Notes: generated by a model from the sequence alone, not told the origin. Positions 15,942 through 24,318 are shown, counted from the first letter of the stretch. The stretch is 64,000 bases of DNA from Streptomyces naganishii JCM 4654 (GCF_014650575.1 NZ_BMVF01000016.1:1-64000), one strand, 5' to 3'. A program made the numbers and translations.

Positions 15942-17644
15942 GCCCCACCACCCTTTCCGCCGGCCTCGAACACGGGCACGTCACCTTCCTCGGTGCCGGA
16001 CCCGGAGATCCGGGACTACTCACACTGCGCGCCGTGGAGGCGCTGGCGAACGCGGACGTCCTCGTCGCCGAGCACGACGTGCTCGAGGTCGTACGCACGC
16101 ACGCCAGGCAGGGCGTGGCCGTCGTGCACACGGACCCGGATCCCTCGTCGGACCCGCTGCCGGGCACGGGCACACCCCAGCTCACGGTCGTCGACGGCAC
16201 GTCGGCGACCGCTGGAACCCCCGCGGTGCGGGATGCCTCACATCTTGTCATGGAGGCCGCGCGCGGCGGCAGGCGGGTCGTCCGTGCGGTGTCCGGGGAC
16301 CCGGGACTTGATACGTACGCGGCGGAGGAAATGCTCGCCTGCGCGGCGGCCGGCGTTCCCTTCGAGGTCGTGCCCGGCATCGCGGCCGCGGTCGGCGTGC
16401 CCGCGTACGCCGGTGTGCCGCTGCGCGACGCCGAGGGCGCGGACGTCCGCTTCGTGGACGCCCGTACCGCCTCGGACCGCTGCTGGACCGAGGTCGGCGC
16501 CTCCGACGGCACGGTGGTGGTGTCCACCACGCTCGACTCGGTCGCGGCTGCGGCCGGCGAACTGGTCTCGGCGGGCCGCAAGCCCGACACCCCGCTGACG
16601 GTCACGGTCGCCGGTACGACCACCCGCCAGCGCACCTGGACCGCCACCCTCGGCACCATCGCGCAGACCCTGAAGCAGGCCAAGGTCCTGCCGTCCCCGG
16701 ACGGCGGCCGGCCCGTGATAGCCGTGGTCGGCGAGCGCGGCGCCGCGGCCCGGCGCGACCAGCTGTCGTGGTTCGAGTCCAAGCCGCTGTTCGGCTGGCG
16801 GGTGCTCGTGCCGCGCACCAAGGAACAGGCGGCCTCGCTCTCCGACCAGCTCCGCTCCTACGGCGCCGTCCCACACGAGGTCCCGACCATCGCGGTCGAG
16901 CCGCCGCGCACGCCCCAGCAGATGGAGCGCGCGGTCAAGGGCCTGGTGACCGGCCGCTACGAGTGGATCGCGTTCACCTCGGTCAACGCGGTGAAGGCGG
17001 TCCGCGAGAAGTTCGAGGAGTACGGTCTCGACGCCCGCGCCTTCGCCGGGATCAAGGTCGCGGCGGTGGGCGAGCAGACGGCGAAGGCCCTGATCGCCTT
17101 CGGCGTGAAGCCGGACCTGGTGCCGAGCGGTGAGCAGTCGGCGGCGGGCCTGCTGGAGGACTGGCCGCCCTACGACCCGGTCTTCGACCCGATCGACCGC
17201 GTCTTCCTGCCGCGCGCCGACATCGCCACCGAGACGCTGGTGGCGGGCCTGATCGAGCTGGGCTGGGAGGTCGACGACGTCACCGCCTACCGCACGGTGC
17301 GGGCCTCGCCGCCCCCGGCGGAGACCCGTGAGGCGATCAAGGGCGGCGGCTTCGACGCGGTGCTGTTCACGTCGTCCTCGACGGTACGCAACCTCGTCGG
17401 CATCGCCGGCAAGCCGCACAACGTGACGGTGATCGCCTGCATCGGCCCGGCCACGGCCAAGACGGCGGAGGAGCACGGGCTGCGGGTCGACGTCATGGCC
17501 CCCGAGCCCTCGGTCCACCGACTGGCCGAGGCCCTGGCCGAATTCGGCCTGCGCCGCCGCACCGCCGCGCTGGAGGCGGGCGACCCGGTCACCCGCCCGA
17601 GCGAACGCCGTCCCGGGGCGCGGAGGCGCCGCTCGACGACCTGA
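15938..17644 (+). CDS. hemD: Uroporphyrinogen-III methyltransferase/synthase fusion
   Basis: A 568-residue fusion. Residues 14-250 are SUMT/CobA-like (FLGAGPGDPGLLTLRAVEAL; FEVVPGIAAAVGVPAYAGVPL) and 284-535 are uroporphyrinogen-III synthase, which closes the tetrapyrrole ring (LVPRTKEQAASLSDQLRSYG, FTSVNAVKAV, FLPRADIATETL, FTSSSTVRNL). Some SUMT residues differ from the canonical form: GGDPFxFGRGGEE reads SGDPGLDTYAAEE (119-131), so methyltransferase activity needs testing. The TTG at 15938 is chosen because it overlaps the hemC stop (TTGA) and begins the SUMT domain. Last gene of the operon. Confidence 0.9.
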   Translation: MSPTTLSAGLEHGHVTFLGAGPGDPGLLTLRAVEALANADVLVAEHDVLEVVRTHARQGVAVVHTDPDPSSDPLPGTGTPQLTVVDGTSATAGTPAVRDASHLVMEAARGGRRVVRAVSGDPGLDTYAAEEMLACAAAGVPFEVVPGIAAAVGVPAYAGVPLRDAEGADVRFVDARTASDRCWTEVGASDGTVVVSTTLDSVAAAAGELVSAGRKPDTPLTVTVAGTTTRQRTWTATLGTIAQTLKQAKVLPSPDGGRPVIAVVGERGAAARRDQLSWFESKPLFGWRVLVPRTKEQAASLSDQLRSYGAVPHEVPTIAVEPPRTPQQMERAVKGLVTGRYEWIAFTSVNAVKAVREKFEEYGLDARAFAGIKVAAVGEQTAKALIAFGVKPDLVPSGEQSAAGLLEDWPPYDPVFDPIDRVFLPRADIATETLVAGLIELGWEVDDVTAYRTVRASPPPAETREAIKGGGFDAVLFTSSSTVRNLVGIAGKPHNVTVIACIGPATAKTAEEHGLRVDVMAPEPSVHRLAEALAEFGLRRRTAALEAGDPVTRPSERRPGARRRRSTT

Positions 17645-17661
17645 GCCCGGTGAGCTCACGA

Positions 17662-17712
17662 ACGGACGGCGGGGTGTCCCACGGCGATGGCCGGGGACAC
17701 CCCGCCGTCCGT
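17662..17712. terminator. Terminator after hemD
   Basis: A perfect 19-bp inverted repeat with a 13-nt loop between the converging hemD and DUF397 genes. It can serve both strands. Confidence 0.85.
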
Positions 17713-17717
17713 CGTCC

Positions 17718-17912
17718 TCAACGCCCGCAGACGTACGGCAGGAAGCCCACCCAGGCAGCCGGACCGAGGGCGAGGCGCGGCCCGGCGGGGTTCTTGGAGT
17801 CGCGGACGAGGACGCGGTGGGGGATGGCGGCCACCTCGACGCAGTCGGGGCCTTCGTCCGTGCTGTAGCTGCTCTTTATCCACACCGGCTCAGGAGCGTT
17901 CTCGGGGGTCAT
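17718..17912 (-). CDS. DUF397 domain protein
   Basis: A 64-residue protein of the BldB-like DUF397 family: WIKSSYSTDEGPDCVEVA near the start and VLVRDSKNPAGPRLALGPAAW after it. Family members are small, probably dimeric regulators that pair with a neighbouring XRE protein (as with WhiJ). Its ATG overlaps the stop of the upstream XRE gene (ATGA), so the two are translationally coupled. Confidence 0.9.
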   Translation of the reverse strand: MTPENAPEPVWIKSSYSTDEGPDCVEVAAIPHRVLVRDSKNPAGPRLALGPAAWVGFLPYVCGR

Positions 17913-18742
17913 GTCTCTCCAAGCACCTTCTCGATGAGGGCCGTTGACTCTCGCGTGCTGAGAGCCTGTGCCCGGATGATCCCATAGCGCATGTCGAGGA
18001 GCTGCACCTCTTTCGGATCGGTGATCACGCGACTGATGTGCTGCACCTCCACGTGTCCGGCCGTGGTGCCGTCCCTCAGCCTGAGAAGCCTGAACGAACC
18101 GGCGAGCCCCGGATTGTCCTCGCGTCCGAGCGGCAGCACCTGAAGGTCGACGTTGCGGAACTCCGCGATCTCCAGCAGCCGCTGGAGCTGACCGCGCATG
18201 ACCATCTTGCCCCCGATGGGGCGCCGTAGCGTCGACTCGCACTGGACGAAGCTGAACACAGGATGTGCCGCCGTGCCGTTGATGATCCCCTGACGGGCGA
18301 CGCGGGCCGTCAGCCGCTGCTCCAACTCGTCGGCGGTGAAGGGTGGGCGCCGGGCGCTGAACACGGCGCGCGCGTACGCCTCGGTCTGCAGCAACCCGTG
18401 CACGACGGAGTTGTTGTAGGCCCCCAGCTCGAAAGCCTCCGCTTCCAACTTCTTCAAGTCCCGTACCTTTTTCGGGTACCGGACCTCGGTCACGTCCTCC
18501 TTGAGCGCGGCGATCTTGCCGCCCGCGCCCAGCACCTCGTCGGCCGCGTCCAGGTACTCCGGTCGGGGAATCCGCCGCCCCCGCTCCACCGAGGAGACGA
18601 GTTCCTCGCCGTACCCGATGGCCGCGCCGAACTCGGCCTGAGTGAGGCCGGCGGCCTCGCGCCACAGCTTGAGCTGCCGTACGACCGTCCGCATCACGGC
18701 CCCGGCCTCTTCGTCGTCCCGTCCCGCTTCCCACCCGCTCAT
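17909..18742 (-). CDS. XRE-family regulator with DUF5753 domain (WhiJ-like)
   Basis: A 277-residue DNA-binding protein. The N-terminal helix-turn-helix is LKLWREAAGLTQAEFGAAIG with GEELVSSVERGRRIP; the rest is the DUF5753 ligand or partner domain (YNNSVVHGLLQTEAYARAVF, ARQGIINGTAAHPVFSFV, LPLGREDNPGLAGSFRLLRL). Streptomycetes carry many such pairs with DUF397 proteins, some controlling development. The ATG at 18742 starts shortly before the HTH. It is divergent from an ATPase gene, giving the usual three-part module. Confidence 0.9.
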   Translation of the reverse strand: MSGWEAGRDDEEAGAVMRTVVRQLKLWREAAGLTQAEFGAAIGYGEELVSSVERGRRIPRPEYLDAADEVLGAGGKIAALKEDVTEVRYPKKVRDLKKLEAEAFELGAYNNSVVHGLLQTEAYARAVFSARRPPFTADELEQRLTARVARQGIINGTAAHPVFSFVQCESTLRRPIGGKMVMRGQLQRLLEIAEFRNVDLQVLPLGREDNPGLAGSFRLLRLRDGTTAGHVEVQHISRVITDPKEVQLLDMRYGIIRAQALSTRESTALIEKVLGET

Positions 18743-19160
18743 GCCTGCCGCCCTCCCGCCACGCGCCCTTCCCCGGCCCAACTCCGGTGGCCCGCGTCCG
18801 GTCACTGCGGCCGACCCGGACAGAACCGGGCAGTTGGCGGACAGACGCCGGCTGTACGACCTGTGTCGCTTCACAGCACAGACACGGCTGAGCACACTGT
18901 GTGACGAGGCGGTTGGCGGGTACGGGAGGGAGGGCCGCTGCGGCTGTGGGAGCGCGCCGAGCGCGTCCTGGACGTGTACGACGCGGCCGGGCGGCCCGGG
19001 CCGGAGAGCTTCACCCCCTGAGCGTCCACGGGAACGGGCCGTGCCTGCGCCACCCGCGGCTGCCCGGCCTGCCGCTGCCATCGCCCTGACGGGCACTGCC
19101 CGTGCCGACCCGGACAGCGGCCGGTTGCCCGGGTCTGACTCCTTCACAGCGGATGCGTGC
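18743..19160. other. Divergent control region with a direct repeat and a gene remnant
   Basis: A 418-bp gap between the XRE and ATPase genes. GCCGACCCGGACAG occurs at 18810-18823 and again at 19104-19117, and CTTCACAGC follows each copy some distance on, suggesting duplicated binding sites for the XRE protein. Between them, 18905-19021 is an open frame ending WERAERVLDVYDAAGRPGP...; it lacks a start codon and looks like a leftover 3' end of a lost gene. Confidence 0.4.
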
Positions 19161-19622
19161 GTGAACACGCTGGGTGACGTGAACGTAGACGTGAACCAGG
19201 GGACCGCCGAAGCGCGCGCCCTACTGCACCAGTTCTCCGTGCCGTTGTCGGCCACCCGCCGCGGAGCCCGCCTGGCCCGGCTGCTCGCGGTGGAGCGACT
19301 GCGGGCATGGGGACTGCCGTTGGACCCCGCCCGCCTGATCGTCGCCGAACTCGCGGCCAACGCGGCACTCCACGGCCGTGTCCCCGGCCGCGGCTTCCGT
19401 CTCACCCTGTGTGTGCCCAGGCCCACCGTCCTCCGCATCGAGGTGACGGACACAAGGGGCGACCGGCTGCCGGTCACCCCGCGGCCGTCCACCGACTCAC
19501 CCGCGGAGTCCGGCTACGGACTGCTGCTAGTGGAGGAACTGGCGTCCCACTGGGGGATCCGGAACGGCCCCGCACCGGCGAAGACCGTCTGGGCGGAAGT
19601 GCGGCTCGTCAGTTCCGGGTGA
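19161..19622 (+). CDS. ATP-binding anti-sigma-type kinase (HATPase_c)
   Basis: A 153-residue protein of the RsbW/SpoIIAB-like GHKL ATPase type. ARLLAVERLRAWGLP precedes the N-box LIVAELAANAALHGR; a G-box-like ESGYGLLLVEELASHWG follows. Such proteins often accompany XRE/DUF397 pairs in Streptomyces, with unknown targets. The GTG at 19161 is the first plausible start; in-frame GTGs at 19179 and 19191 are alternatives. The 3' end overlaps the DUF4232 gene on the other strand by 14 bp. Confidence 0.85.
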   Translation: MNTLGDVNVDVNQGTAEARALLHQFSVPLSATRRGARLARLLAVERLRAWGLPLDPARLIVAELAANAALHGRVPGRGFRLTLCVPRPTVLRIEVTDTRGDRLPVTPRPSTDSPAESGYGLLLVEELASHWGIRNGPAPAKTVWAEVRLVSSG

Positions 19623-20148
19623 GGTGAGGGGGTGACATGGAGATGTGGTCGCCGCAGGCGTCGATCTGAGTGGGGTGGCCGTGGGCGTCCGTGATGGGGA
19701 CGTCCGTGCGGTCGGCCTCGGAGGCGTGCGGTGCGGAGACGAGGGCGTCGGGCTCACGGACGCAGTAGGAGCCGGCGCCCTCCGTACCGCTGGGGGTGTA
19801 CTGGAGGCCCACCGTCAGCTTCTCCCCCTTGCGCAGGGTGATGGCCTCGGGCTGGCCCTGGCCTACTCCGTCGATGCTGTTGGCCTTGCCGTTGTGGATG
19901 AGGAGGCCGGGGTAACCGGCGAAAACGCAGGGTTCCGCACCGCGGTTGGACGCGGTCAGGTGAGCGTCACGCCGGCTGCCGCTCTTGTCGGACTGCAGGA
20001 CCAGGCTCCACTTGAGGCCGCCGGTACGGCAACCGGCCGCCACGGGGGCGGCGGTGTCGTCCTGCGAGTTCACGTTGCCGCAGGCCGTCACGGCCACGAC
20101 GACCCCGAGCGCGGCCATGCTGTGGGCGAGGCGTGTCTTCGCTCGCAT
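19609..20148 (-). CDS. DUF4232 lipoprotein
   Basis: A 179-residue secreted lipoprotein. A basic start (MRAKTRLAHS) and hydrophobic core end in the lipobox VTAC at about residues 20-23. The DUF4232 domain follows, with conserved cysteines (CRTGGL, PCVFAGYPGL, YCVREP, DACGD). The fold is a small beta-sandwich; function unknown. Divergent from the ECF sigma factor gene 183 bp away. Another DUF4232 lipoprotein is encoded at 24749-25501. Confidence 0.85.
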   Translation of the reverse strand: MRAKTRLAHSMAALGVVVAVTACGNVNSQDDTAAPVAAGCRTGGLKWSLVLQSDKSGSRRDAHLTASNRGAEPCVFAGYPGLLIHNGKANSIDGVGQGQPEAITLRKGEKLTVGLQYTPSGTEGAGSYCVREPDALVSAPHASEADRTDVPITDAHGHPTQIDACGDHISMSPPHLTRN

Positions 20149-20331
20149 CGTTCCTCCCGAAATCCGGAGTGCGCGGTCCGGCCAACGGCCCGCCTTGCCC
20201 CCGACTGCTCACCTGGCTGGATGAGCATCCGGCCCGATCGGTTGCACCAGGGGCTCATGCGTTCACTCGACCGGCCGGAACTCATTGGAGCGATCGGTAA
20301 GGATCCGCCGCCTCCGTGACATGTAAGAGGT

Positions 20332-20841
20332 GTGGAGACCTTGGAGGCCCGGAGTGGGCGTGAACTTGCCGGGCGGTTCACGGACTTGTACGTGCGTGAG
20401 CGGCCGCGTGTGTGCTGCTATGTGCACCGGCGGTGCGGTGACCTGGGGACGGCCGAGGAGCTGACCGCCGAGGTCTTCCGTACCGCCTGGGAGCGGATGA
20501 CGGCTGGTCAGGAGATACGCGCAGGCTGGCTGTTCGTCACCGCGCGCAATCTGCTGAGCAACCACCACCGCTCGGTGGCCCGGCTCACCGAGCTGCACCG
20601 GGCGGTCGCCGACGAGTTGGGGCGGCCTCCGGCCTCACGGCGGGACGACGCCGTGCTCGACGCGCTCGACCGGCTCGCGCCCGCGCACCGCGAGGTACTG
20701 CTGCTGAGCTACTGGGACGGGCTCAGCGCCAAGGAGGCCGGCCAGGTCCTCGGATGCGGCGCGTCCGCGGTCTGGGTCCGGCTGCACCGGGCACGCAAAG
20801 CGTTCCGCGCCGCCTACGATCTGCCCGAGGAGTCAGTGTGA
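20332..20841 (+). CDS. ECF RNA polymerase sigma factor
   Basis: A 169-residue sigma-70 family factor with only regions 2 and 4. Region 2: FTDLYVRERPRVCCYVHRR, then AEELTAEVFRTAWERM and GWLFVTARNLLSNHHR. Region 4: LDRLAPAHREVLLLSYWDGL with the helix-turn-helix SAKEAGQVLGCGASAVWVRL. The GTG start at 20332 lies next to AAGAGG. The stop overlaps the next gene (GTGATG), which encodes a membrane protein likely to be its regulator. Confidence 0.88.
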   Translation: METLEARSGRELAGRFTDLYVRERPRVCCYVHRRCGDLGTAEELTAEVFRTAWERMTAGQEIRAGWLFVTARNLLSNHHRSVARLTELHRAVADELGRPPASRRDDAVLDALDRLAPAHREVLLLSYWDGLSAKEAGQVLGCGASAVWVRLHRARKAFRAAYDLPEESV

Positions 20842-21545
20842 TGCGTGTGAAAGGCCTGATCCAGAGCGTCAATCCGGTGCCGCCGAACGCGGGCCGGGAG
20901 CTGTCGGCGCGGGCCGAGGGTGAGCTGGCCGCGCTCGTCGGGCCGCAGGGGGCCGAGACGTCCGGGAGTGTCGTGTCTGCCACCGGTGCTCGGCGGACTG
21001 ACCGGCGTGGGCTGCTCCTGGCCGTCGTCGCCTGTGGGGCCGTTCTCGCCGTCGGGGGCGCCTTCCTCGGTCTGCACGGCGGGTCTCCGGCCGGCTCCGG
21101 CAGTCACCAGGCTGGCGGCACCGGCGCCGGGCCAGGTGGGTCCGCCGTGGCCGACGAGCCCTCCTACGGGAGCACCGCCGAGCTGGAGGACGCCGCGAAC
21201 CTCATCGTGCGGGCGCGGGTCGGTGACGGGCGGCAGGAGAGCGTCGAGGGGGTCGACACGACCGTCGCCACGGCGAAGGTGCTGGCGACCGCCAAGGGCG
21301 CGGCCCCGGGCGACTCGATCGAGGTGGCGTACACGACACCCGGTAGCGGGCCCGAGACCACGTCCTTCACCGCCGGGAAGGAGTACGTCCTCCTGCTCGA
21401 CAAGGGACCCGGTGGACGCTTCGTCCTCGTCAACACCACCCAGGGGTGGTACGAGGTCCGCGGCGACGCCCCCGTCGCCGGGAAGGACAACCGCGTCGGC
21501 CTCAGCGCGGGCGTGCGCGGGTCACTCGGCCTCCGCCCGCGGTAG
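20841..21545 (+). CDS. Membrane partner of the ECF sigma factor (putative anti-sigma)
   Basis: A 234-residue single-pass protein. Residues 1-55 are cytoplasmic (VNPVPPNAGRELSARAEGEL, a pattern common in genes after ECF factors); one membrane helix (about 58-75, LLLAVVACGAVLAVGGAFLG) leads to a Gly-rich linker and an extracellular domain (about 110-225). That domain, with PGDSIEVAYT and KEYVLLLDKGPGGRFVLVNT, resembles the lipoprotein encoded by the next, convergent gene. No zinc anti-sigma motif is present, so the anti-sigma role is inferred from position. Coupled to the sigma gene by a 1-bp overlap. Confidence 0.7.
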   Translation: MRVKGLIQSVNPVPPNAGRELSARAEGELAALVGPQGAETSGSVVSATGARRTDRRGLLLAVVACGAVLAVGGAFLGLHGGSPAGSGSHQAGGTGAGPGGSAVADEPSYGSTAELEDAANLIVRARVGDGRQESVEGVDTTVATAKVLATAKGAAPGDSIEVAYTTPGSGPETTSFTAGKEYVLLLDKGPGGRFVLVNTTQGWYEVRGDAPVAGKDNRVGLSAGVRGSLGLRPR

Positions 21546-21562
21546 CGGAACGCAGGAGCTGC

Positions 21563-21601
21563 GCTGGTGCGCCACGGGTCGCTTCTCCGTGGCGCACCAG
21601 C
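21563..21601. terminator. Bidirectional terminator
   Basis: A perfect 15-bp inverted repeat (GCTGGTGCGCCACGG and complement) with a 9-nt loop separates two convergent genes. Confidence 0.8.
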
Positions 21602-21613
21602 CGACCGGTGCGG

Positions 21614-22297
21614 CTACTTCGTACGGTTCGCCGTGATCCGGTGGGCCCTGTCGGCCAGTTGACCGACCTTGCCCGCGCCGTCGAAGCCCGCGGGCGACAC
21701 GGCCTTGACCGTGCCGTCCTGCTTCACGCCGTAGAGCGCCTGGACCGGGTTGACCAGGTCGTACGGGTGCCCGCTGCCGTGGTCGGCGAGCATCAGCACG
21801 TACTGGGGACCGCCCTTGGCGAGGAGCGTGGTGTCCGAGTCCCGGTACTTGACGCCCTTGTAGGTGCCGCCGAGCTGGCTGACCTCGATCACGTCACCCG
21901 CGGCCACGTGCCCGGACAGCGCCCGGGACACCTTCACCCGGGAGACGGTCACGATGACCGGGTCCGCCTCGGCCGCCTCCTTGGCCTTCTTCGCCTCGGC
22001 GGGCGACAGCCCGGCCTGCGGGTTCGTGGCGGGGTCGTTGCCGGCTGGCGCGTCGGGCAGCATCTTCTCCACCCGGCTGCTGAGCACCGTGCCCTCGACG
22101 ACGACGTCGGACTTCCTGATGACCTCGTCGAGCGAGGAGTACGCGGGGTAGTCCGCGTGGTACGTCACGGTCTCCGCGGCCGGCGCGGAGCCGGCCCCCT
22201 TCGCGGAGGTGCCGTCCGCGGAGCAGCCCACGGCGGCGAACGCGGCGAGCATCGCCGTCCCGGTGATCAGTACGTGCCGTCTCGCGGTGGTCATCAC
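21614..22297 (-). CDS. Lipoprotein with ECF-partner-like extracellular domain
   Basis: A 227-residue secreted lipoprotein: signal peptide with lipobox (AFAAVGC, Cys about 25), Ala/Gly linker, then a domain with YSSLDEVIRKSDVVVEGTV, AAGDVIEVSQLGG and GPQYVLMLADHGSGHPYDL. This matches, in order, the extracellular blocks of the putative anti-sigma protein at 20841-21545. A Lys/Ala-rich insert sits in the middle. The GTG (22297) or ATG (22294) start overlaps the protease stop, so the two minus-strand genes are coupled. Role unknown; it may bind the same external ligand. Confidence 0.7.
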   Translation of the reverse strand: MMTTARRHVLITGTAMLAAFAAVGCSADGTSAKGAGSAPAAETVTYHADYPAYSSLDEVIRKSDVVVEGTVLSSRVEKMLPDAPAGNDPATNPQAGLSPAEAKKAKEAAEADPVIVTVSRVKVSRALSGHVAAGDVIEVSQLGGTYKGVKYRDSDTTLLAKGGPQYVLMLADHGSGHPYDLVNPVQALYGVKQDGTVKAVSPAGFDGAGKVGQLADRAHRITANRTK

Positions 22298-22860
22298 TTG
22301 TAGATCCTCTTCACCTCGGACTTGTCATAGGGCTGCGGCGTCTGCACCTTCGAGCGGTCCCGGCTGTGCTTCATCAGCGAGACCTTGCTCGTGTTCGGGT
22401 TGTCCGCGAGGCTCAGCGCGTGTCCGAGCTCGTGCGTGGTGGTGCTGCGCACCCACTTGTCGTACTTGGGTATGGACTTGGTGTCCCGCCAGAGGGTCGT
22501 GGCGTTGACCTTGATCTGGAAGGACCGGCTCGAACGTGAACCGGAGGGCGCGTACAGCCCGTACCAGCTGGCGCTGTAGTTGCCGGCCGTGTAACTCGGC
22601 TTGGCGCTCGACTTGCGCTGGATGTTCGCGCCGACGCCGGCGCTGTTCCAGTTCTTGCGGCCGGTGTCGAAGTACTTGACCCACTCGCTGTTGATGCCGA
22701 CGGTCTTCACGCTGAACGACCGCTTGGGCATGCCCCCGCTGTAGTACGTCGCGTAGGCGGGCGCCGTCGTGGCGAGCGTGCCCGCCAGGGCCAGCGCGCC
22801 GCACGAGGCGAGTGTGAGTGAGGTGCGGGTGAGCGCGGTGCGTGTGACTCTTCGCTGCAA
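22294..22860 (-). CDS. Secreted zinc metalloprotease, snapalysin-like
   Basis: A 188-residue exported protein. A Sec signal peptide (RTSLTLASCGALALAGTLAT...APAYA) precedes a small catalytic domain with HELGHALSLAD, the metzincin-type HExxHxxxxxD zinc motif also used by snapalysin, and a likely Met-turn (KVSLMKHS). It resembles a minimal matrixin or snapalysin. It is translated just before the lipoprotein gene with a 4-bp overlap. Substrate unknown; cleaving the neighbouring membrane protein or lipoprotein is a testable idea, not shown by sequence. Confidence 0.8.
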   Translation of the reverse strand: MQRRVTRTALTRTSLTLASCGALALAGTLATTAPAYATYYSGGMPKRSFSVKTVGINSEWVKYFDTGRKNWNSAGVGANIQRKSSAKPSYTAGNYSASWYGLYAPSGSRSSRSFQIKVNATTLWRDTKSIPKYDKWVRSTTTHELGHALSLADNPNTSKVSLMKHSRDRSKVQTPQPYDKSEVKRIYK

Positions 22861-23325
22861 AACTGCTCCTCCGTGAATCGAGCATGCGGCATGGCCGGAT
22901 GCAGCCTCAGGGAAGGATTCGAAGGAATGCGGATGCCGGTGCCGACGCCGGTGTCGGTGCGGACGCCGGTGCCGGTGCGGACGCGGACAGGTCTCGACGC
23001 GTCCCGCGCACCGCGGCGCAGTGCGTCGCCATGCATCCAGAAATGTGCTGTTCCCCCTTTTTGGTCCCCCGTTGACCGGCTGCTTCGCTTGCGCGAGCCG
23101 TGCCTGTGATCAAGATCCAGCCTCACAGACAGCGCGGGTCCGGGCATCGACCCCAAGAACGAGTAAAGAGCTCCTACTTGAGGGCGATGACAGCCCGGCC
23201 CCTCAATCGCTCACACGTTCCAATACGCGGCCCGCGTGCGAGCGGTGCGGGGCTCGTGCGCGGCCCGTGCGGGGCCGACTCCGCGTCGGCAAAGGCACGG
23301 CGGTGGCGGGCGTAGCGTAGAGGGC
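22861..23325. other. Intergenic region before hemB with a tandem GC repeat
   Basis: A 465-bp gap between the divergent protease and hemB genes. Positions 22931-22990 hold a degenerate tandem of GGTGCGGACGCC-like units (period about 6-12 bp). Nothing else convincing was seen: no complete ORF with coding character, and no clear promoter. The hemB start is preceded by GTAGAGGGC. Confidence 0.5.
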
Positions 23326-24318
23326 ATGACGAAGTACGGATCCTTCCCCGGTACGCGTCCTCGTCGGCTGCGCACCACCCCCGCCATGCGGCGCATGGTC
23401 GCCGAGACGCGGCTGAGCCCGGCGGACTTCATCCTGCCCGCGTTCGTGCGGGAGGGCGTGAGCGAGCCGGTGCCGATCGCCGCCATGCCCGGCGTGGTGC
23501 AGCACACGCGGGAGAGCCTGAAGAAGGCCGCCGCCGAGGCGGTGGAGGCCGGGGTCTCCGGGATCATGCTCTTCGGGGTGCCTCAGGAGGAGAAGAAGGA
23601 CGCCCTCGGCACCGCCGGCACCGACCCGGACGGGATCCTCCAGGTCGCGCTGCGCGATGTCCGCGCCGAGGTCGGGGACGAGCTGCTCGTCATGTCCGAC
23701 CTGTGCCTGGACGAGTTCACCGACCACGGCCACTGCGGGGTCCTCGACGCCGAGGGCCGCGTCGACAACGACGCCACGCTCGAGCGGTACGCCGAGATGG
23801 CCCAGGTCCAGGCCGACGCGGGCGCCCATGTCGTGGGCCCCAGCGGGATGATGGACGGGCAGATCGGCGTCATCCGCGACGCGCTCGACCAGATCGGCCG
23901 CGAGGACGTGGCGATCCTCGCCTACACCGCCAAGTACTCCTCGGCCTTCTACGGCCCCTTCCGCGAGGCCGTCGGATCCTCGCTCCGGGGCGACCGCAAG
24001 ACCTACCAGCAGGACCCGGCCAACCTGCGCGAGTCCCTGCGCGAGCTGGCGCTCGACCTCGAGGAGGGCGCCGACATGGTGATGGTCAAGCCGGCCGGCC
24101 CCTACCTCGACGTCCTGGCCCGCGTCGCCGACGCGGTCGACGTACCGGTCGCCGCCTACCAGATCTCCGGCGAGTACTCGATGATCGAGGCCGCCGCCGA
24201 GAAGGGCTGGATCGACCGGGACCGGGCGATCCTGGAGACCCTCACCGGCATCAAGCGGGCCGGCGCGCGCAACATCCTCACCTACTGGGCCACCGAGGCC
24301 GCGCAGAAGCTCCGCTGA
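23326..24318 (+). CDS. hemB: Delta-aminolevulinic acid dehydratase (porphobilinogen synthase)
   Basis: A 330-residue enzyme condensing two 5-aminolevulinate into porphobilinogen, the step before HemC. The active-site lysines are in AYTAKYSSAFYGPFR and MVMVKPAGPYLD. The metal motif DLCLDEFTDHGHCG is a mixture: Cys-Asp-Cys instead of the Cys-Cys-Cys of zinc enzymes or Ala-Asp-Asp of magnesium ones. The ATG at 23326 begins the conserved N-terminus; the upstream extension is not conserved in character. It is separated from the rex-hem operon by 5.7 kb of accessory genes. Confidence 0.96.
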   Translation: MTKYGSFPGTRPRRLRTTPAMRRMVAETRLSPADFILPAFVREGVSEPVPIAAMPGVVQHTRESLKKAAAEAVEAGVSGIMLFGVPQEEKKDALGTAGTDPDGILQVALRDVRAEVGDELLVMSDLCLDEFTDHGHCGVLDAEGRVDNDATLERYAEMAQVQADAGAHVVGPSGMMDGQIGVIRDALDQIGREDVAILAYTAKYSSAFYGPFREAVGSSLRGDRKTYQQDPANLRESLRELALDLEEGADMVMVKPAGPYLDVLARVADAVDVPVAAYQISGEYSMIEAAAEKGWIDRDRAILETLTGIKRAGARNILTYWATEAAQKLR

